Shown: piece by piece, positions 54,272-63,713 of the stretch
Position numbering within the stretch: the stretch's first letter is position 1
How the letters are laid out: each line of letters begins with the position of its first letter
Assembly: GCF_014695725.1 (NCBI RefSeq)
Contig: NZ_JACJOU010000019.1
Coordinates: forward strand, 434,001 to 498,000
Length of the DNA: 64,000 nt
From: Microcoleus sp. FACHB-672
GTDB taxonomy: Bacteria > Cyanobacteriota > Cyanobacteriia > Cyanobacteriales > Oscillatoriaceae
Reading direction: 5' to 3'
Program-made: the position numbers and the translations under genes
The notes under the pieces: model-generated
Told to the model about the DNA's origin: nothing
The model's database searches: none
Seen by the model: only the letters and a program-made list of their open reading frames with translations

Positions 54272-56035
54272 ATGACCCAAAACGAATCTTCAACAGCCCT
54301 AAAAATTATTCCCCTAGGGGGATTGCACGAAATCGGCAAAAATACGTGCGTCTTTGAATACAACGACGAAATGATTTTGTTGGATGCCGGTTTAGCATTT
54401 CCCACCGACTCCATGCACGGGGTAAATATTGTCCTGCCAGACATGACCTACGTGCGGGAAAACCGGCACAAAATTAAAGGCATGATTGTCACCCACGGTC
54501 ATGAAGACCACATCGGCGGCATTGCCTTTCACTTAAAGCAATTTGACATTCCAGTAATTTACGGCCCGCGCTTAGCAATGGCCTTACTGGAAGGCAAACT
54601 CGAAGAAGCCGGTGTTTCCAACCGCACCGAACTGAGAAAAGTTGGCCCGCGCGATATGGTGCGAATTGGTTCCTCATTCTTTGTGGAATTTATTCGCAAC
54701 ACCCACTCCATCGCAGACAGCTTCACCATCGCCATTCACACCCCAGTTGGCATTCTCATTCACACCGGCGACTTCAAAGTTGACCACACGCCGGTTGATG
54801 GTGAATTTTTTGACTTTCAAAGATTGGCTGAGTATGGCGAAAAAGGCGTAGTCTGCCTGATGAGCGACTCAACTAACTCGGAAACCCCAGGATTTACGGC
54901 GTCAGAACGGTCTGTTTTTCCCAATCTAGATCGGGTTTTCTCTCAGGCACAAGGTCGCTTATTTGTTACCACCTTTGCCTCCTCAGTTCACCGGCTGCAG
55001 ATGATTTTGGAGCTGGCTAAAAAACACAATCGGATTGTATCTGTCGTTGGCAGATCCATGCTGAATGTGATCGCACACGCCCGCAACTTGGGTTATATCA
55101 AGTGCGAAGATAACTTGTTTGAGCCGTTGCACGCGATTCGCCAGCTACCGGATGAGCGAGTCTTGATTTTGACCACCGGCTCTCAAGGTGAGCCAATGTC
55201 TGCCATGACGCGCATTGCTCATGGGGAACACCGGCAGATCAAAATCCGCAAAGGCGATACCGTCGTCTTCTCTGCTAACCCTATCCCTGGCAATACCATC
55301 GCCGTTGTCAATACCATCGACAAGCTGATGATTCAGGGTGCTAACGTGGTTTATGGCCGAGATAAAGGCATTCACGTTTCCGGGCATGGCTGTCAGGAAG
55401 ATCAAAAACTGATGATTGCCCTCACCCGTCCGAAATTCTTCTTGCCGGTTCACGGTGAGCACCGGATGTTAGTCCAGCACTCCAAAACCGCGCAGAGTAT
55501 GGGCATCCCCGCTGAGAATATGGTAATTATCAATAACGGAGATGTTGTTGAATTAACCGAAACCAGTATGCGGATCGCGGATAAAGTGCCTTCTGGGTTG
55601 GAACTGGTGGATTCTTCCCGTTCTGGTGTGGTGAAAGACAACGTCCTGAAAGAACGTCAGCAGCTTGCAGAAGATGGCGTTGTGACGATTGCCGCCGCGA
55701 TTGACTGGAATGGTCAGATGACAGCGCAGCCGGAAGTTCACCTGCGAGGGGTGGTATCATCCGTTGAGCGAATGCTCTTGCAACAGTGGGTCAGCGAAAT
55801 TCTGGCAGGTTTATTGAATGATCGCTGGACAGAGTTTGCCAAACCTTCAAATGATAGCGAACTGGAAGTCGATTGGGCCGGCCTTCATGTCCAAATTGAG
55901 CGCGAACTGCAACGAATGCTGCGCCGCGAATTGCAAAGCAATCCTTTACTCGTGTTCTTGATGCAAACGCCTCAAGAAGCCCCGATGAAAACTGCCGGCA
56001 GACGCCGCCGCCCAACTGCTAAAGTCGCTTCGTAA
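54272..56035 (+). CDS. rnj: Ribonuclease J
   Basis: A 587-residue metallo-beta-lactamase/beta-CASP nuclease that processes and degrades RNA, with endonuclease and 5-prime exonuclease activity. The zinc motif is VTHGHEDHIGG near 73-83. The beta-CASP part has SDSTNSETPGFTASE, TTGSQGEPMSAM and the final zinc histidine in SGHGCQEDQK and PVHGEHRML. The C-terminal ~130 residues are the accessory domain with a basic end. ATG 54272 follows AGGA at good spacing; ATG 54266 is too close to it. Transcription ends at a very strong terminator at 56056-56092. Confidence 0.96.
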   Translation: MTQNESSTALKIIPLGGLHEIGKNTCVFEYNDEMILLDAGLAFPTDSMHGVNIVLPDMTYVRENRHKIKGMIVTHGHEDHIGGIAFHLKQFDIPVIYGPRLAMALLEGKLEEAGVSNRTELRKVGPRDMVRIGSSFFVEFIRNTHSIADSFTIAIHTPVGILIHTGDFKVDHTPVDGEFFDFQRLAEYGEKGVVCLMSDSTNSETPGFTASERSVFPNLDRVFSQAQGRLFVTTFASSVHRLQMILELAKKHNRIVSVVGRSMLNVIAHARNLGYIKCEDNLFEPLHAIRQLPDERVLILTTGSQGEPMSAMTRIAHGEHRQIKIRKGDTVVFSANPIPGNTIAVVNTIDKLMIQGANVVYGRDKGIHVSGHGCQEDQKLMIALTRPKFFLPVHGEHRMLVQHSKTAQSMGIPAENMVIINNGDVVELTETSMRIADKVPSGLELVDSSRSGVVKDNVLKERQQLAEDGVVTIAAAIDWNGQMTAQPEVHLRGVVSSVERMLLQQWVSEILAGLLNDRWTEFAKPSNDSELEVDWAGLHVQIERELQRMLRRELQSNPLLVFLMQTPQEAPMKTAGRRRRPTAKVAS

Positions 56036-56055
56036 TTTTACAGCGATTTAAGCGA

Positions 56056-56092
56056 ATGAGGGGGAGAGTTTTCTCTTCTCCTCATTTTTTTG
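56056..56092 (+). terminator. Strong intrinsic terminator of rnj
   Basis: A 13-bp stem (56056-56068 with 56073-56085, two G-U pairs) with a TTTT loop is followed directly by seven T residues. It lies 20 bp after the rnj stop codon and is the clearest intrinsic terminator in the window. Confidence 0.92.
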
Positions 56093-56183
56093 TGTGATGG
56101 TATGTAGCCGGCGCGAGTGCGGTGATGCCGCCAGGGCTATTGTGCGAAAATCAATTAAATTGCCACTGCCCGGAGTACAGACT

Positions 56184-57884
56184 ATGCTCGCTGCCGGTAA
56201 AATCCTGCGGAATCGCTACGAAATCGTCAAGCTGCTGGGAAGTGGCGGGTTTGGGGAAACCTATTTGGCAAACGACTTAGATATTCCCGTCACCCCGAAG
56301 CCTAAATGTGTCGTCAAGCGGCTGCAACCCGAAGCGATCAACCCTGATATTCAACGTTTATTTCACAAAGAAGCACAAATTTTATATAAACTCGCGCAAA
56401 ACCATGAGCGCATTCCCAAACTATTTGCGTATTTTGAAGAAAATCAAGAATTTTATCTCATTCAGGAATTTATCGAAGGGCATGACTTAAGCCAAGAATT
56501 GAGTCCAGGCAAAAAGTTAAGCGAAACCTATGCGATTAAATTGTTGCAGGAAATTTTAGAAATTCTGGCGTATGTTCACCAGAACAATATCATCCACCGA
56601 GATATTAAACCCCAGAATATTATGCGGCGAAAAGATGGCAAGTTGATGCTAATCGACTTTGGGGCAGTTAAGGAGATTGGCAACCAGAAGACAATTTTAT
56701 CAAGACAAACGAGCCGCACGGTTTCTATTGGAACGCTTGGTTTTATGCCCAGTGAACAAGCAATGGGCAAGCCAAAACCAAGCAGCGATATTTACGCACT
56801 GGGAAAGACAGTCATTTTTGCTTTGACTGGTGTAGAGCCTGACTTACTCAAAGAAGATAATGACGGGGAAGTGATTTGGAAAAATCACGCTTCTGTGAAC
56901 AACGATTTCGCAGACATCTTAAATAAAATGGTGCGCGATCACTTCACTGGGCGCTATGCAAATGCGACAGAAGCTTTGCAAGCTCTAAATTCTTTGATGC
57001 TAGGATATGCGTTTCCAACAGCGCCATCTCAAACGACTAAAGTAATCTCAGCGTTCGCCCTTTCAACTTCCCCCTTTCAATTCACAACCTTTACTGTCGA
57101 TGCCATAGGACTAATGGTTAGCAGTCAACAAAAACAAGCGGAAGTTTTTGCAGAAAAACTCGGTAACAATGTAATTCTCGAAATGGTATCAATTAAGGGC
57201 GGCAGATTTCTCATGGGTTCCCCCGACACGGAAGAAGAGCGACATAGCGATGAAAGTCCCCAGCATGGGGTAACGCTACAGCCGTTTTTCCTAGGCAAAT
57301 ATCCTGTCACTCAAGCGCAGTGGGAAGCTGTGATGGGCAATAACCCCAGCCGCTTTCAAGGAAATAATAGGCCAGTAGAAAATGTATCTTGGAATGATGC
57401 CGTTGTATTTTGCCAGAAACTTTCACGAAAAACGGGACGCAACTATTGTTTACCCAGCGAGGCGGAGTGGGAATATGCCTGCCGCGCCGGCACCACCACC
57501 CCCTTTTATTTTGGCGAGACAATCATGCCTAATTTGGCTAACTATGATGGCAACTACACTTATGCCTCGGCACCGAAAGGTGTTTACCTACAACAAACAA
57601 CTAATGTCGGGAGTTTTCCACCCAATGCCTTTGGGCTGTATGATATGCACGGCAATGTTTGGGAGTGGTGTCAAGATGTCTGGCATAAAAATTACAACGG
57701 TGCGCCTTCTGATGGCAGTGGGTGGGAAAGTGGAGGAAATAGTAATCGCCGGATGCGGCGTGGAGGTTCTTGGAGTAATTACCCCATGCTCTGCCGCAGT
57801 GCGGTTCGTCTCTGGCACGAGCCGGGTAACTGGTTCTACGACATCGGTTTTCGGGTGGCACTCGTTCCCGCGAGGACTATTTAA
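56184..57884 (+). CDS. Ser/Thr protein kinase fused to FGE-sulfatase (SUMF1-like) domain
   Basis: A 566-residue two-part protein. The kinase (~10-275) has the glycine loop LLGSGGFGETYLA, the catalytic loop IHRDIKPQNIM near 136-146, and LIDFGAVKEIG (DFG). The second part (~330-566) is a formylglycine-generating-enzyme-like domain: IKGGRFLMGSP, PVENVSWNDAVVFCQKL, LPSEAEWEYACRAGTT, MHGNVWEWCQDVW and RRMRRGGSW, ending IGFRVAL. No membrane helix is evident between them. In cyanobacteria such fusions are known but their targets are not. ATG 56184 follows GGAG; an upstream ATG at 56094 adds an unrelated basic stretch. Confidence 0.9.
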   Translation: MLAAGKILRNRYEIVKLLGSGGFGETYLANDLDIPVTPKPKCVVKRLQPEAINPDIQRLFHKEAQILYKLAQNHERIPKLFAYFEENQEFYLIQEFIEGHDLSQELSPGKKLSETYAIKLLQEILEILAYVHQNNIIHRDIKPQNIMRRKDGKLMLIDFGAVKEIGNQKTILSRQTSRTVSIGTLGFMPSEQAMGKPKPSSDIYALGKTVIFALTGVEPDLLKEDNDGEVIWKNHASVNNDFADILNKMVRDHFTGRYANATEALQALNSLMLGYAFPTAPSQTTKVISAFALSTSPFQFTTFTVDAIGLMVSSQQKQAEVFAEKLGNNVILEMVSIKGGRFLMGSPDTEEERHSDESPQHGVTLQPFFLGKYPVTQAQWEAVMGNNPSRFQGNNRPVENVSWNDAVVFCQKLSRKTGRNYCLPSEAEWEYACRAGTTTPFYFGETIMPNLANYDGNYTYASAPKGVYLQQTTNVGSFPPNAFGLYDMHGNVWEWCQDVWHKNYNGAPSDGSGWESGGNSNRRMRRGGSWSNYPMLCRSAVRLWHEPGNWFYDIGFRVALVPARTI

Positions 57885-58402
57885 CCCTTTTCTCTCTTAC
57901 TCTTTTACCCTTTTTTAGCAAGTGAGCCTTTCAATTTTTTTGCAAGTCAGTTATTGTTTTTCGCACCATAGAATCAGCCAAACCCTCTCTGTATGCAATT
58001 GCCGCTTTGTGCCGGCTGCCAGAACTTACTAAAGATTTACCTCCCGTCGAGTCGTTAAGTTAGTGGATGCCGGCACTCTTTGATTCATAACCTGAAATAA
58101 GCGACCGAATTGAGCCGGTGAAAGCACACATAGCACCGCTTAGTGATACCGATCACTTATGGCGGTGAGAACAAATATTTAACTTAGTGATGTTAATCCT
58201 TTATAAAGTCTTCACTTTTTGGGCAGAATAACAGAGGAATGCGACAGCATCCCAATTGCTCAGCTTAAGTTCAGGATTTCTGCGCCGGCTCATAATCAAA
58301 GCCAACGCGTTAACAGCAGCACAAATCCGGGAAACCTAGCTGAGGTCTTGTAGAAAGTCGGCAGACGCTTGCCTACAACTTCTGCCAACAGAGGAAAAAA
58401 AC
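57885..58402. other. Intergenic region with a double-stem hairpin
   Basis: About 520 bp with no gene. The main feature is the hairpin at 58134-58167, CACCGC/GCGGTG with inner stem AGTGAT/ATCACT. The right end has a good SD (GAGGAAAAAAAC) for the gene at 58403. Confidence 0.5.
58134..58167. other. Hairpin with two 6-bp stems
   Basis: CACCGC (58134) pairs with GCGGTG (58162), and inside it AGTGAT (58142) pairs with ATCACT (58152), with small internal loops of 2 and 4 nt. It lies 250 bp after the kinase stop and 235 bp before the next gene. No U-tract follows, so a regulatory or repeat role is as likely as termination. Confidence 0.6.
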
Positions 58403-58780
58403 ATGAATGTATCCCACAATACCATACGGACAATCACCATTGCAAGCTGGGTATGGATTGCCAAACCGGAAACCCCTATGAGTGCAGCAACAACAGCGAA
58501 TTATCCTTCTCAAAAACCCGGCTTTGATCCACTCCAACCCTTGCGGCAGTGGCTCGATCAAGTACAAGTCCAAAACCGCGAATTGGCTCACCAGCTTTGC
58601 CAACTGATTCCCGCTCAATGCCCGTTTGAGCGCGACATCAAAGTGTTTGGGCGCACCCTGTTTCACATTCCCCCGATGTGCAAGCTCAACCCCCTCTACG
58701 AAGAAGTCGTGGGGCTGCGTTTCCGTGCACTTTGCTACCTAGCAGATCAATGCGGTGAAGATGTCACTCGCTACTGCTAA
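58403..58780 (+). CDS. Mo-dependent nitrogenase C-terminal-like protein
   Basis: A 125-residue protein matching the Mo-nitro_C family named after a tail found on some cyanobacterial nitrogenase components. Key parts are PLRQWLDQVQVQNRELAHQLCQLIPAQCPFERDI, in short QLIPAQCPFERDIKVFGR, then HIPPMCKLNPLYEEVVGLRFRAL and CYLADQCGED. Four cysteines are spaced through the domain. It stands alone with no nif genes near, as is common in cyanobacteria, so nitrogen fixation cannot be inferred. ATG 58403 has a good SD; ATG 58478 is possible. Confidence 0.85.
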   Translation: MNVSHNTIRTITIASWVWIAKPETPMSAATTANYPSQKPGFDPLQPLRQWLDQVQVQNRELAHQLCQLIPAQCPFERDIKVFGRTLFHIPPMCKLNPLYEEVVGLRFRALCYLADQCGEDVTRYC

Positions 58781-59063
58781 TCTTGCACTGATTAAAGCAG
58801 TGATTGCCGGCAACCCACCAACATCTCAGCTTCCTCACACAACCAATGGTGGCTAGCATTGAAGGCTAATTAACTGCAACCTTTGAACACTTCCCCTGCG
58901 TCAACCCGAAAAAGTCTATTTCGCTTCGCTCTTTTTCCTAGAGACACAAGCGTTGATGCCGGCGTTATATTCTCAAGTATTGTCTCCTTCAGGGGGCTAA
59001 AGATTCTGCAACCGCATGATACTGTGGCACAGGAGAGATCATTACCCTTGAGGGAGATCGCGG

Positions 59064-60752
59064 ATGAGCCGAAAACCTGCGAACCGACGTTTTAAAAAGT
59101 TCTGGCAAGTTTTTTTAGTTATCGCTTTATTTTTTACTTTTTTTGGTGGAATCTACAGTCTGTCTGTTGCTTACAATTATCTGACAGCCTTGGAAATTCC
59201 CCAGTCTGAAACTGCCACATTCACCGCCAACCCTTCATCTACTTGCGGTAGTGCTACCGGCAGCCCCACAGATAACCCAATTTCAGCGCGTTACGGCAAT
59301 TCCACGTATTCTTGGACAAATCAAATAAAGTGGAATTGTGTTTATAACATTAAAGATTTTCAAGGTTCTCCAATCGAGCGATTTAATACCGCGCGAGATG
59401 CCGCATCAGCCGGTGGTGGAGGTGTGGTTTACTTTCCTGCCGGCACTTATAATTTTACCGATAGTATTTCTCTAAAAAATGGCGTTGTTATTCGCGGCGC
59501 AAATCCTGCTACTCAAGATGCGAAAGCCGGCTCTTATGCTCCCCCGACAAAGTTTGTCTTTCCTAAATACGAGCCAAAATTATCAGGAAACGGAACCCCC
59601 AACCAGACAGCGTTTAAAAAAATTCTAACCACTTCACCCAATCAAGATAGTAATATTGGTCTTGTTAACCTTGATATTAATCGTGCCGGCATTTATTGGG
59701 AGGGAGATACGAATAGCGGGAAAAACAAAAATATTATCATCTTTGGCATTCGTAACAACAACGTTGCCGATCCAGATCCGAATATTCCCAATACTTCCTT
59801 TCAAGAACCTTGGATGCGATATAGTCATCGCTTTGCCGCCAATTTAAAAATTAATGCTTATGAAAATGTTTTAGTTGCCAATAATCGGATTAACGATGCG
59901 ATTACCGACAATTACGATCAACCGGGCTATAAAGTTAGAGCGTTAAAAGGTAACAATATTATTACTTATTCCGAAGGTAATAAAGTCCCTTTTCACTACG
60001 GCAATCATTACGGAATTGTCGTGAATCGTTCCAAAGCCGGTGGATATAGTCTTGCCGGCAATCCGCAAACCGAGCCAGGATTATTTCGCAAAGGAATTGT
60101 TATTCGTGATAACTGGGTTTATCACACCATGCGAGTGGGAATTCAAGCATCCGGTGAAGGTTTAATCATTCAAAATAATCAAATTCAAGATAACGAAAAT
60201 AAACAATGGTGGACAGATCCCACCGGCATCAAAGAACCACAAGGTTCCGTCACCTTAGAAAACCGTGCAATTGATTGGTCTGGGTGGAATGTTCGCCTAG
60301 AAGGAAATAACTATCAAGTTTACCGGCATCGAATCATGGATACTAAATATCTCAGCGTTGATGGGGAAGGAATTTTAGTCCAAGAATGCTGCGGTGGAAC
60401 TCAAGTTAATGGAGCGACCCTTACTAAAAATCAGGGAAATTCTTATATTGGTTTTTATAAGGTTCCCTCAATCCGCAATGTCAACATTACTGAAAATAAA
60501 TTATTTGACAATATTACAAATACTGAATTAATTTATGTTGTAGCAGATACGAATAAACAATCTAATTCAATGGAAAATGTGCGAGTTGAAAATAACACAG
60601 TAAACGGAGGAATTTTAGCAAAAGCCACTTTAGGAGGTAGCGGCAACTTAATCAAAAATAATACAGGAAATAACACAGGAGCAATCGAAGCATCCTGCCA
60701 TGTAGAAGCCAGCGGAAATACAGGGTTCCAAACCAAACCTTGCTTAAACTAA
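59064..60752 (+). CDS. Membrane-anchored right-handed beta-helix protein
   Basis: A 562-residue protein. Basic N-terminus then one helix at about 13-36 ([21 protein letters not shown]), an uncleaved signal anchor or signal peptide. From ~80 a pectate-lyase-like beta-helix begins: [25 protein letters not shown] then GVVIRGANP, followed by many N-rich coils ([39 protein letters not shown]). Such folds bind or cleave polysaccharides. The catalytic residues of a named lyase family are not obvious, so a surface glycan-binding or structural role is as likely. Confidence 0.85.
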   Translation: MSRKPANRRFKKFWQVFLVIALFFTFFGGIYSLSVAYNYLTALEIPQSETATFTANPSSTCGSATGSPTDNPISARYGNSTYSWTNQIKWNCVYNIKDFQGSPIERFNTARDAASAGGGGVVYFPAGTYNFTDSISLKNGVVIRGANPATQDAKAGSYAPPTKFVFPKYEPKLSGNGTPNQTAFKKILTTSPNQDSNIGLVNLDINRAGIYWEGDTNSGKNKNIIIFGIRNNNVADPDPNIPNTSFQEPWMRYSHRFAANLKINAYENVLVANNRINDAITDNYDQPGYKVRALKGNNIITYSEGNKVPFHYGNHYGIVVNRSKAGGYSLAGNPQTEPGLFRKGIVIRDNWVYHTMRVGIQASGEGLIIQNNQIQDNENKQWWTDPTGIKEPQGSVTLENRAIDWSGWNVRLEGNNYQVYRHRIMDTKYLSVDGEGILVQECCGGTQVNGATLTKNQGNSYIGFYKVPSIRNVNITENKLFDNITNTELIYVVADTNKQSNSMENVRVENNTVNGGILAKATLGGSGNLIKNNTGNNTGAIEASCHVEASGNTGFQTKPCLN

Positions 60753-60876
60753 TTCATCACAGTTCCTAACCCTAAAATCTCTGAATTCCACGCTACTGGA
60801 CTCTCTCCAAAACTTCCAGATAGAAAATTTTAAGGAATTACCGAGCTGCAACTTCCCTCGGAATGTCATCATAGTA

Positions 60877-61500
60877 ATGGAGATTTACAGCCACCGAAGG
60901 AGGCTCAAAGTTTACACACGTCCTTTAGCTCGTCTGATTGAGCAGCTGCAACGGTTACCCGGAATTGGCCCGAAAACCGCGCAGCGCTTAGCGTTGCATA
61001 TCCTCAAGCGACCAGACACCGAAATCCAAGCGCTGGCCCAATCTTTAATTGAGGCCAAACAACAGGTCGGGTTGTGTCAAGTGTGTTTTCACCTCTCAGC
61101 AGAGCCGGTGTGCGAAATTTGCCGCAACCCCACCAGAGACAACGAGACGATCTGCGTGGTTGCAGACTCCCGCGACGTAATTGCTTTAGAAAAAACGCGA
61201 GAGTATCGCGGGAAGTATCACGTTTTGGGCGGAGTCATTTCACCGATGGATGGGATTGGCCCAGAGCAACTCAGCATTCAACCCCTAGTGCAGCGGGTGA
61301 GTGGACAACAGATTAAGGAAGTCATTCTGGCCATTAGTCCCAGTGTGGAAGGAGAGACGACGACCCTATATGTGGGCCGGTCGCTTAAGCTTTTCACCAA
61401 GGTGACGCGCATTGCCTTTGGCTTACCGATGGGTGCCGATCTAGAATATGCGGATGAGATGACCCTAGCGCGGGCGTTAGAAGGCCGGCGGGAGTTATAA
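60877..61500 (+). CDS. recR: Recombination mediator RecR
   Basis: A 207-residue RecR that loads RecA with RecF/RecO at gaps. A helix-hairpin-helix [18 protein letters not shown], the C4 zinc finger [16 protein letters not shown] and the TOPRIM domain beginning [16 protein letters not shown] are all present. The start is unusual. ATG 60877 gives 11 extra residues, while the family's usual first residue ([13 protein letters not shown]) falls on a GTT codon at 60910 that is well placed after GAAGGAGG (60896-60903). Confidence 0.94.
   Translation: MEIYSHRRRLKVYTRPLARLIEQLQRLPGIGPKTAQRLALHILKRPDTEIQALAQSLIEAKQQVGLCQVCFHLSAEPVCEICRNPTRDNETICVVADSRDVIALEKTREYRGKYHVLGGVISPMDGIGPEQLSIQPLVQRVSGQQIKEVILAISPSVEGETTTLYVGRSLKLFTKVTRIAFGLPMGADLEYADEMTLARALEGRREL
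60896..60903 (+). promoter_or_regulatory. Shine-Dalgarno inside the recR frame, pointing at a GTT codon
   Basis: GAAGGAGG ends 6 nt before GTT 60910, where other RecR proteins start with GTG or ATG. Either translation starts at ATG 60877 and this is coincidence, or a base change has altered the original GTG start. Confidence 0.5.
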
Positions 61501-61930
61501 CAGGTTTCAGAATGCCAAAATGAAACCCAGGGGCGCTGGCTGTGTGCCGGCCCTATTCCCGCCGTTCACTCACCGCCTTAACAGAAATAGAAAATGAGCT
61601 GCCGGTGTCACTTTTTCCCCTTTCTCTGTTGTTGGTTTCCCTGTAAATCAATCTGGATTAATATTGAAGTTTGCCCAGCGAGGCGAAGAATGTGTCAACC
61701 CGAAATTTTTCAAAAATACAATAACTGCCTTGCTGCTGGTACTATTCTTGATTAATGCAAAAACGACTGGCAGCTTAGCAATGCCGATTTCGCTAGCTAT
61801 CATATAGAAAATACCATAGTCTCTACGGACACCCCAGCCGAAGAATCGCTAATTTAAAAAAATCTTTGTTTTATCCTATCCAAGGCAGTTAAAGACAGGA
61901 TTAATGACTCACCGTCAAAACTTCTAAGCC
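61501..61930. other. Intergenic region after recR
   Basis: About 430 bp. I see no open frame with a ribosome binding site, no RNA gene and no strong hairpin. It must contain the promoter for the gene at 61931. Confidence 0.4.
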
Positions 61931-63367
61931 ATGAATCATAAAGTCTACGCGCCTAACATCCATCTGTTTGCATTTCATCTCCGCAACGGCTATGGGGACT
62001 CTACTGGGGAAGGGTCTGATAACCAGTTGTGGCGAAAATGCGATCAAATTTTTGAAAAACTTAAAATAGAAGACCTCAAGCTGACACAAAACTTAAATCA
62101 GCAAAAGTTTTCAGATAGTCTGCGTCTTGATTTACTGAAAGAAACGGAAATTAAAGATAACAAAGTTTCTCTGCCGTTTAATGGTCAGCTTCTGTTAAAC
62201 GATCATCAAGTTGTAAAAATTTCAGGCTTTGCTTATCCGCTACAAACTCACGACAGTTACGCACTTTGGCTAAATCTTCGTCGGCCTGATCGAGAAAATG
62301 GCAAAAAAACAGAGTCTGTAGACCTTTCGATTCTCAGTAAGTTCAATCCTGATAGCTGCTTACTGCCGGAGTTTATTGAGTCATCTCTGGGGCAAACACT
62401 GCTGATTACAGTTTGGCTAACAGAAGGACAAAATTACCAAGATAAACAGTTTTTAAGAGAACTCGCTGACCAATGCGTTGAGGATTTTATTCCTGATTCA
62501 GCACACCGCCCTAATTTCAATCGGGATGGCCTACTTTTTGGAAGTGCTATCTTTGAATACGGCATTATTAATCAGCCCCCACCTCACCAGCACATCTTAG
62601 TTTGGTTGTTTTCCCATACAGTAACCGACACAAAATTTGGGAAATGTTATCAAGAATTAATGGATTTATTTTATTATAGAAGCAAAGTCGTTCAATCTTA
62701 TTTGAATAGCCGAAAAGTTTATGAAAATATTTATGATGCCTACAGAACTATAGAAGATCAGGTTGACAAAATAGGTTGTTTAGATGATGGAAATGATTTA
62801 GACAGTAAAGAATTATTTAAATACAAAGGAGTCTTGAAAAAAATCCCTAAGGCAGCATTAGAATATTCTAGATTACTGCGAGATTTAGACCAATGCCGGC
62901 ACATGATTAAAATGAATGCCCAGTGTTATGAAGAAAAACTCGCTAAAATTCAAGCAAAGCTGCAATCAGACAATTTAGTTTTTCTGGAAATATTTAGTCG
63001 AAAGAACTGTCTATATTTACAAGAAGAAATTCAAGCAGATTTGGGCTATTTCGAGCATGGATCAGGCTTGCTGGAAAAGGTGCTAAGTGCGATTAGAGGC
63101 ATGGTAGAAATTGAACAAGCAGAGCGAGCAATCTGCCGGCAAGACACCATCAAATGGTTAGGAGCCGGCATCGGGACAGCCGTGGTTGTTTCCAGTAGTT
63201 CCACTCACCTAACGCCAGAAAATCCCATTCACCCACCGTTTACCTCTCGCACGCTTCATCCCTTCATTACATCCCTGCTCATGAGTGCTTTTCTCGGCAT
63301 TTTAGTTGGGCTAATAGCTCGATGGCTCATCCAGCAGCGCCGGCATAAAGAAGTTCTCAACAAGTAG
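61931..63367 (+). CDS. Unrecognised 478-residue membrane-anchored protein
   Basis: No named family was recognised, though I recall similar cyanobacterial sequences. The first ~230 residues look like a soluble alpha/beta domain (YAPNIHLFAFHLRNG, KISGFAYPLQTHDSYALWLNLRRP, LLPEFIESSLGQTLLITVWL). Residues ~240-405 are long helices rich in K/E/Y/L, a likely coiled-coil. Near 408-424 is a weak, and at 445-467 a strong, hydrophobic helix, followed by a basic end (QQRRHKEVLNK). The layout suggests a cytoplasmic sensor or effector anchored by C-terminal helices. A CorA-like order of coiled-coil plus two helices is seen, but the CorA GMN motif is missing. Function unknown. Confidence 0.8.
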   Translation: MNHKVYAPNIHLFAFHLRNGYGDSTGEGSDNQLWRKCDQIFEKLKIEDLKLTQNLNQQKFSDSLRLDLLKETEIKDNKVSLPFNGQLLLNDHQVVKISGFAYPLQTHDSYALWLNLRRPDRENGKKTESVDLSILSKFNPDSCLLPEFIESSLGQTLLITVWLTEGQNYQDKQFLRELADQCVEDFIPDSAHRPNFNRDGLLFGSAIFEYGIINQPPPHQHILVWLFSHTVTDTKFGKCYQELMDLFYYRSKVVQSYLNSRKVYENIYDAYRTIEDQVDKIGCLDDGNDLDSKELFKYKGVLKKIPKAALEYSRLLRDLDQCRHMIKMNAQCYEEKLAKIQAKLQSDNLVFLEIFSRKNCLYLQEEIQADLGYFEHGSGLLEKVLSAIRGMVEIEQAERAICRQDTIKWLGAGIGTAVVVSSSSTHLTPENPIHPPFTSRTLHPFITSLLMSAFLGILVGLIARWLIQQRRHKEVLNK

Positions 63368-63384
63368 TCAAGAAAAAAAGCAGA

Positions 63385-63402
63385 GGCGGTAGATATACCG
63401 CC
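63385..63402 (-). terminator. Hairpin between convergent genes
   Basis: GGCGGTA at 63385-63391 pairs with TACCGCC at 63396-63402. On the minus strand TCTGC and seven T residues follow, so it is a good intrinsic terminator for the DUF427 gene and may also stop the gene at 61931. Confidence 0.78.
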
Positions 63403-63431
63403 CCTAAAAAAGGGAAAATCTACTTCACCCT

Positions 63432-63713
63432 TTATTCAACCTTTACACCTTTCCAAAACGCGATATATCCTTCAATATTCTTCGCTGCATCCTTTGTTTG
63501 CGGATAGTACCAAGCCGCATCCTTGTTGACTTGACCATCAACCTCAATGCTGTAATAACTCGCAACCCCTTTCCAAGGACAGGTGGTGTGCGTGTTACTT
63601 TCCTTGAAATACTGCTGGTTAATGGCATCTGGCGGAAAATAATAATTACTTTCCACCACTTGACCTTTATCGCTTTCGGCTAACACAGCACCGTTCCACA
63701 CTGCTTTCGGCAT
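63432..63713 (-). CDS. DUF427 domain protein
   Basis: A 93-residue protein of the DUF427 family: MPKAVWNGAVLAESDKG, VVESNYYFPPDAI, THTTCPWKGVASYYSIEVDG and AAWYYPQTKDAAKNIEGYIAF. The CPWKG block with its cysteine and lysine is the family hallmark; activity is unknown. ATG 63713 is the conserved start. An in-frame ATG at 63797 would add 28 residues not seen in the family. Confidence 0.92.
   Translation of the reverse strand: MPKAVWNGAVLAESDKGQVVESNYYFPPDAINQQYFKESNTHTTCPWKGVASYYSIEVDGQVNKDAAWYYPQTKDAAKNIEGYIAFWKGVKVE

Noticed and set aside
57382-57918. 178-codon frame in another phase of the kinase-FGE gene
   Set aside because: It lies within a strongly conserved FGE domain in the true frame and has no recognisable sequence of its own.
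58403-58780. Nitrogen fixation inferred from the Mo-nitrogenase tail-like protein
   Set aside because: The domain is widespread as a stand-alone protein in cyanobacteria and no nif gene is in the window.
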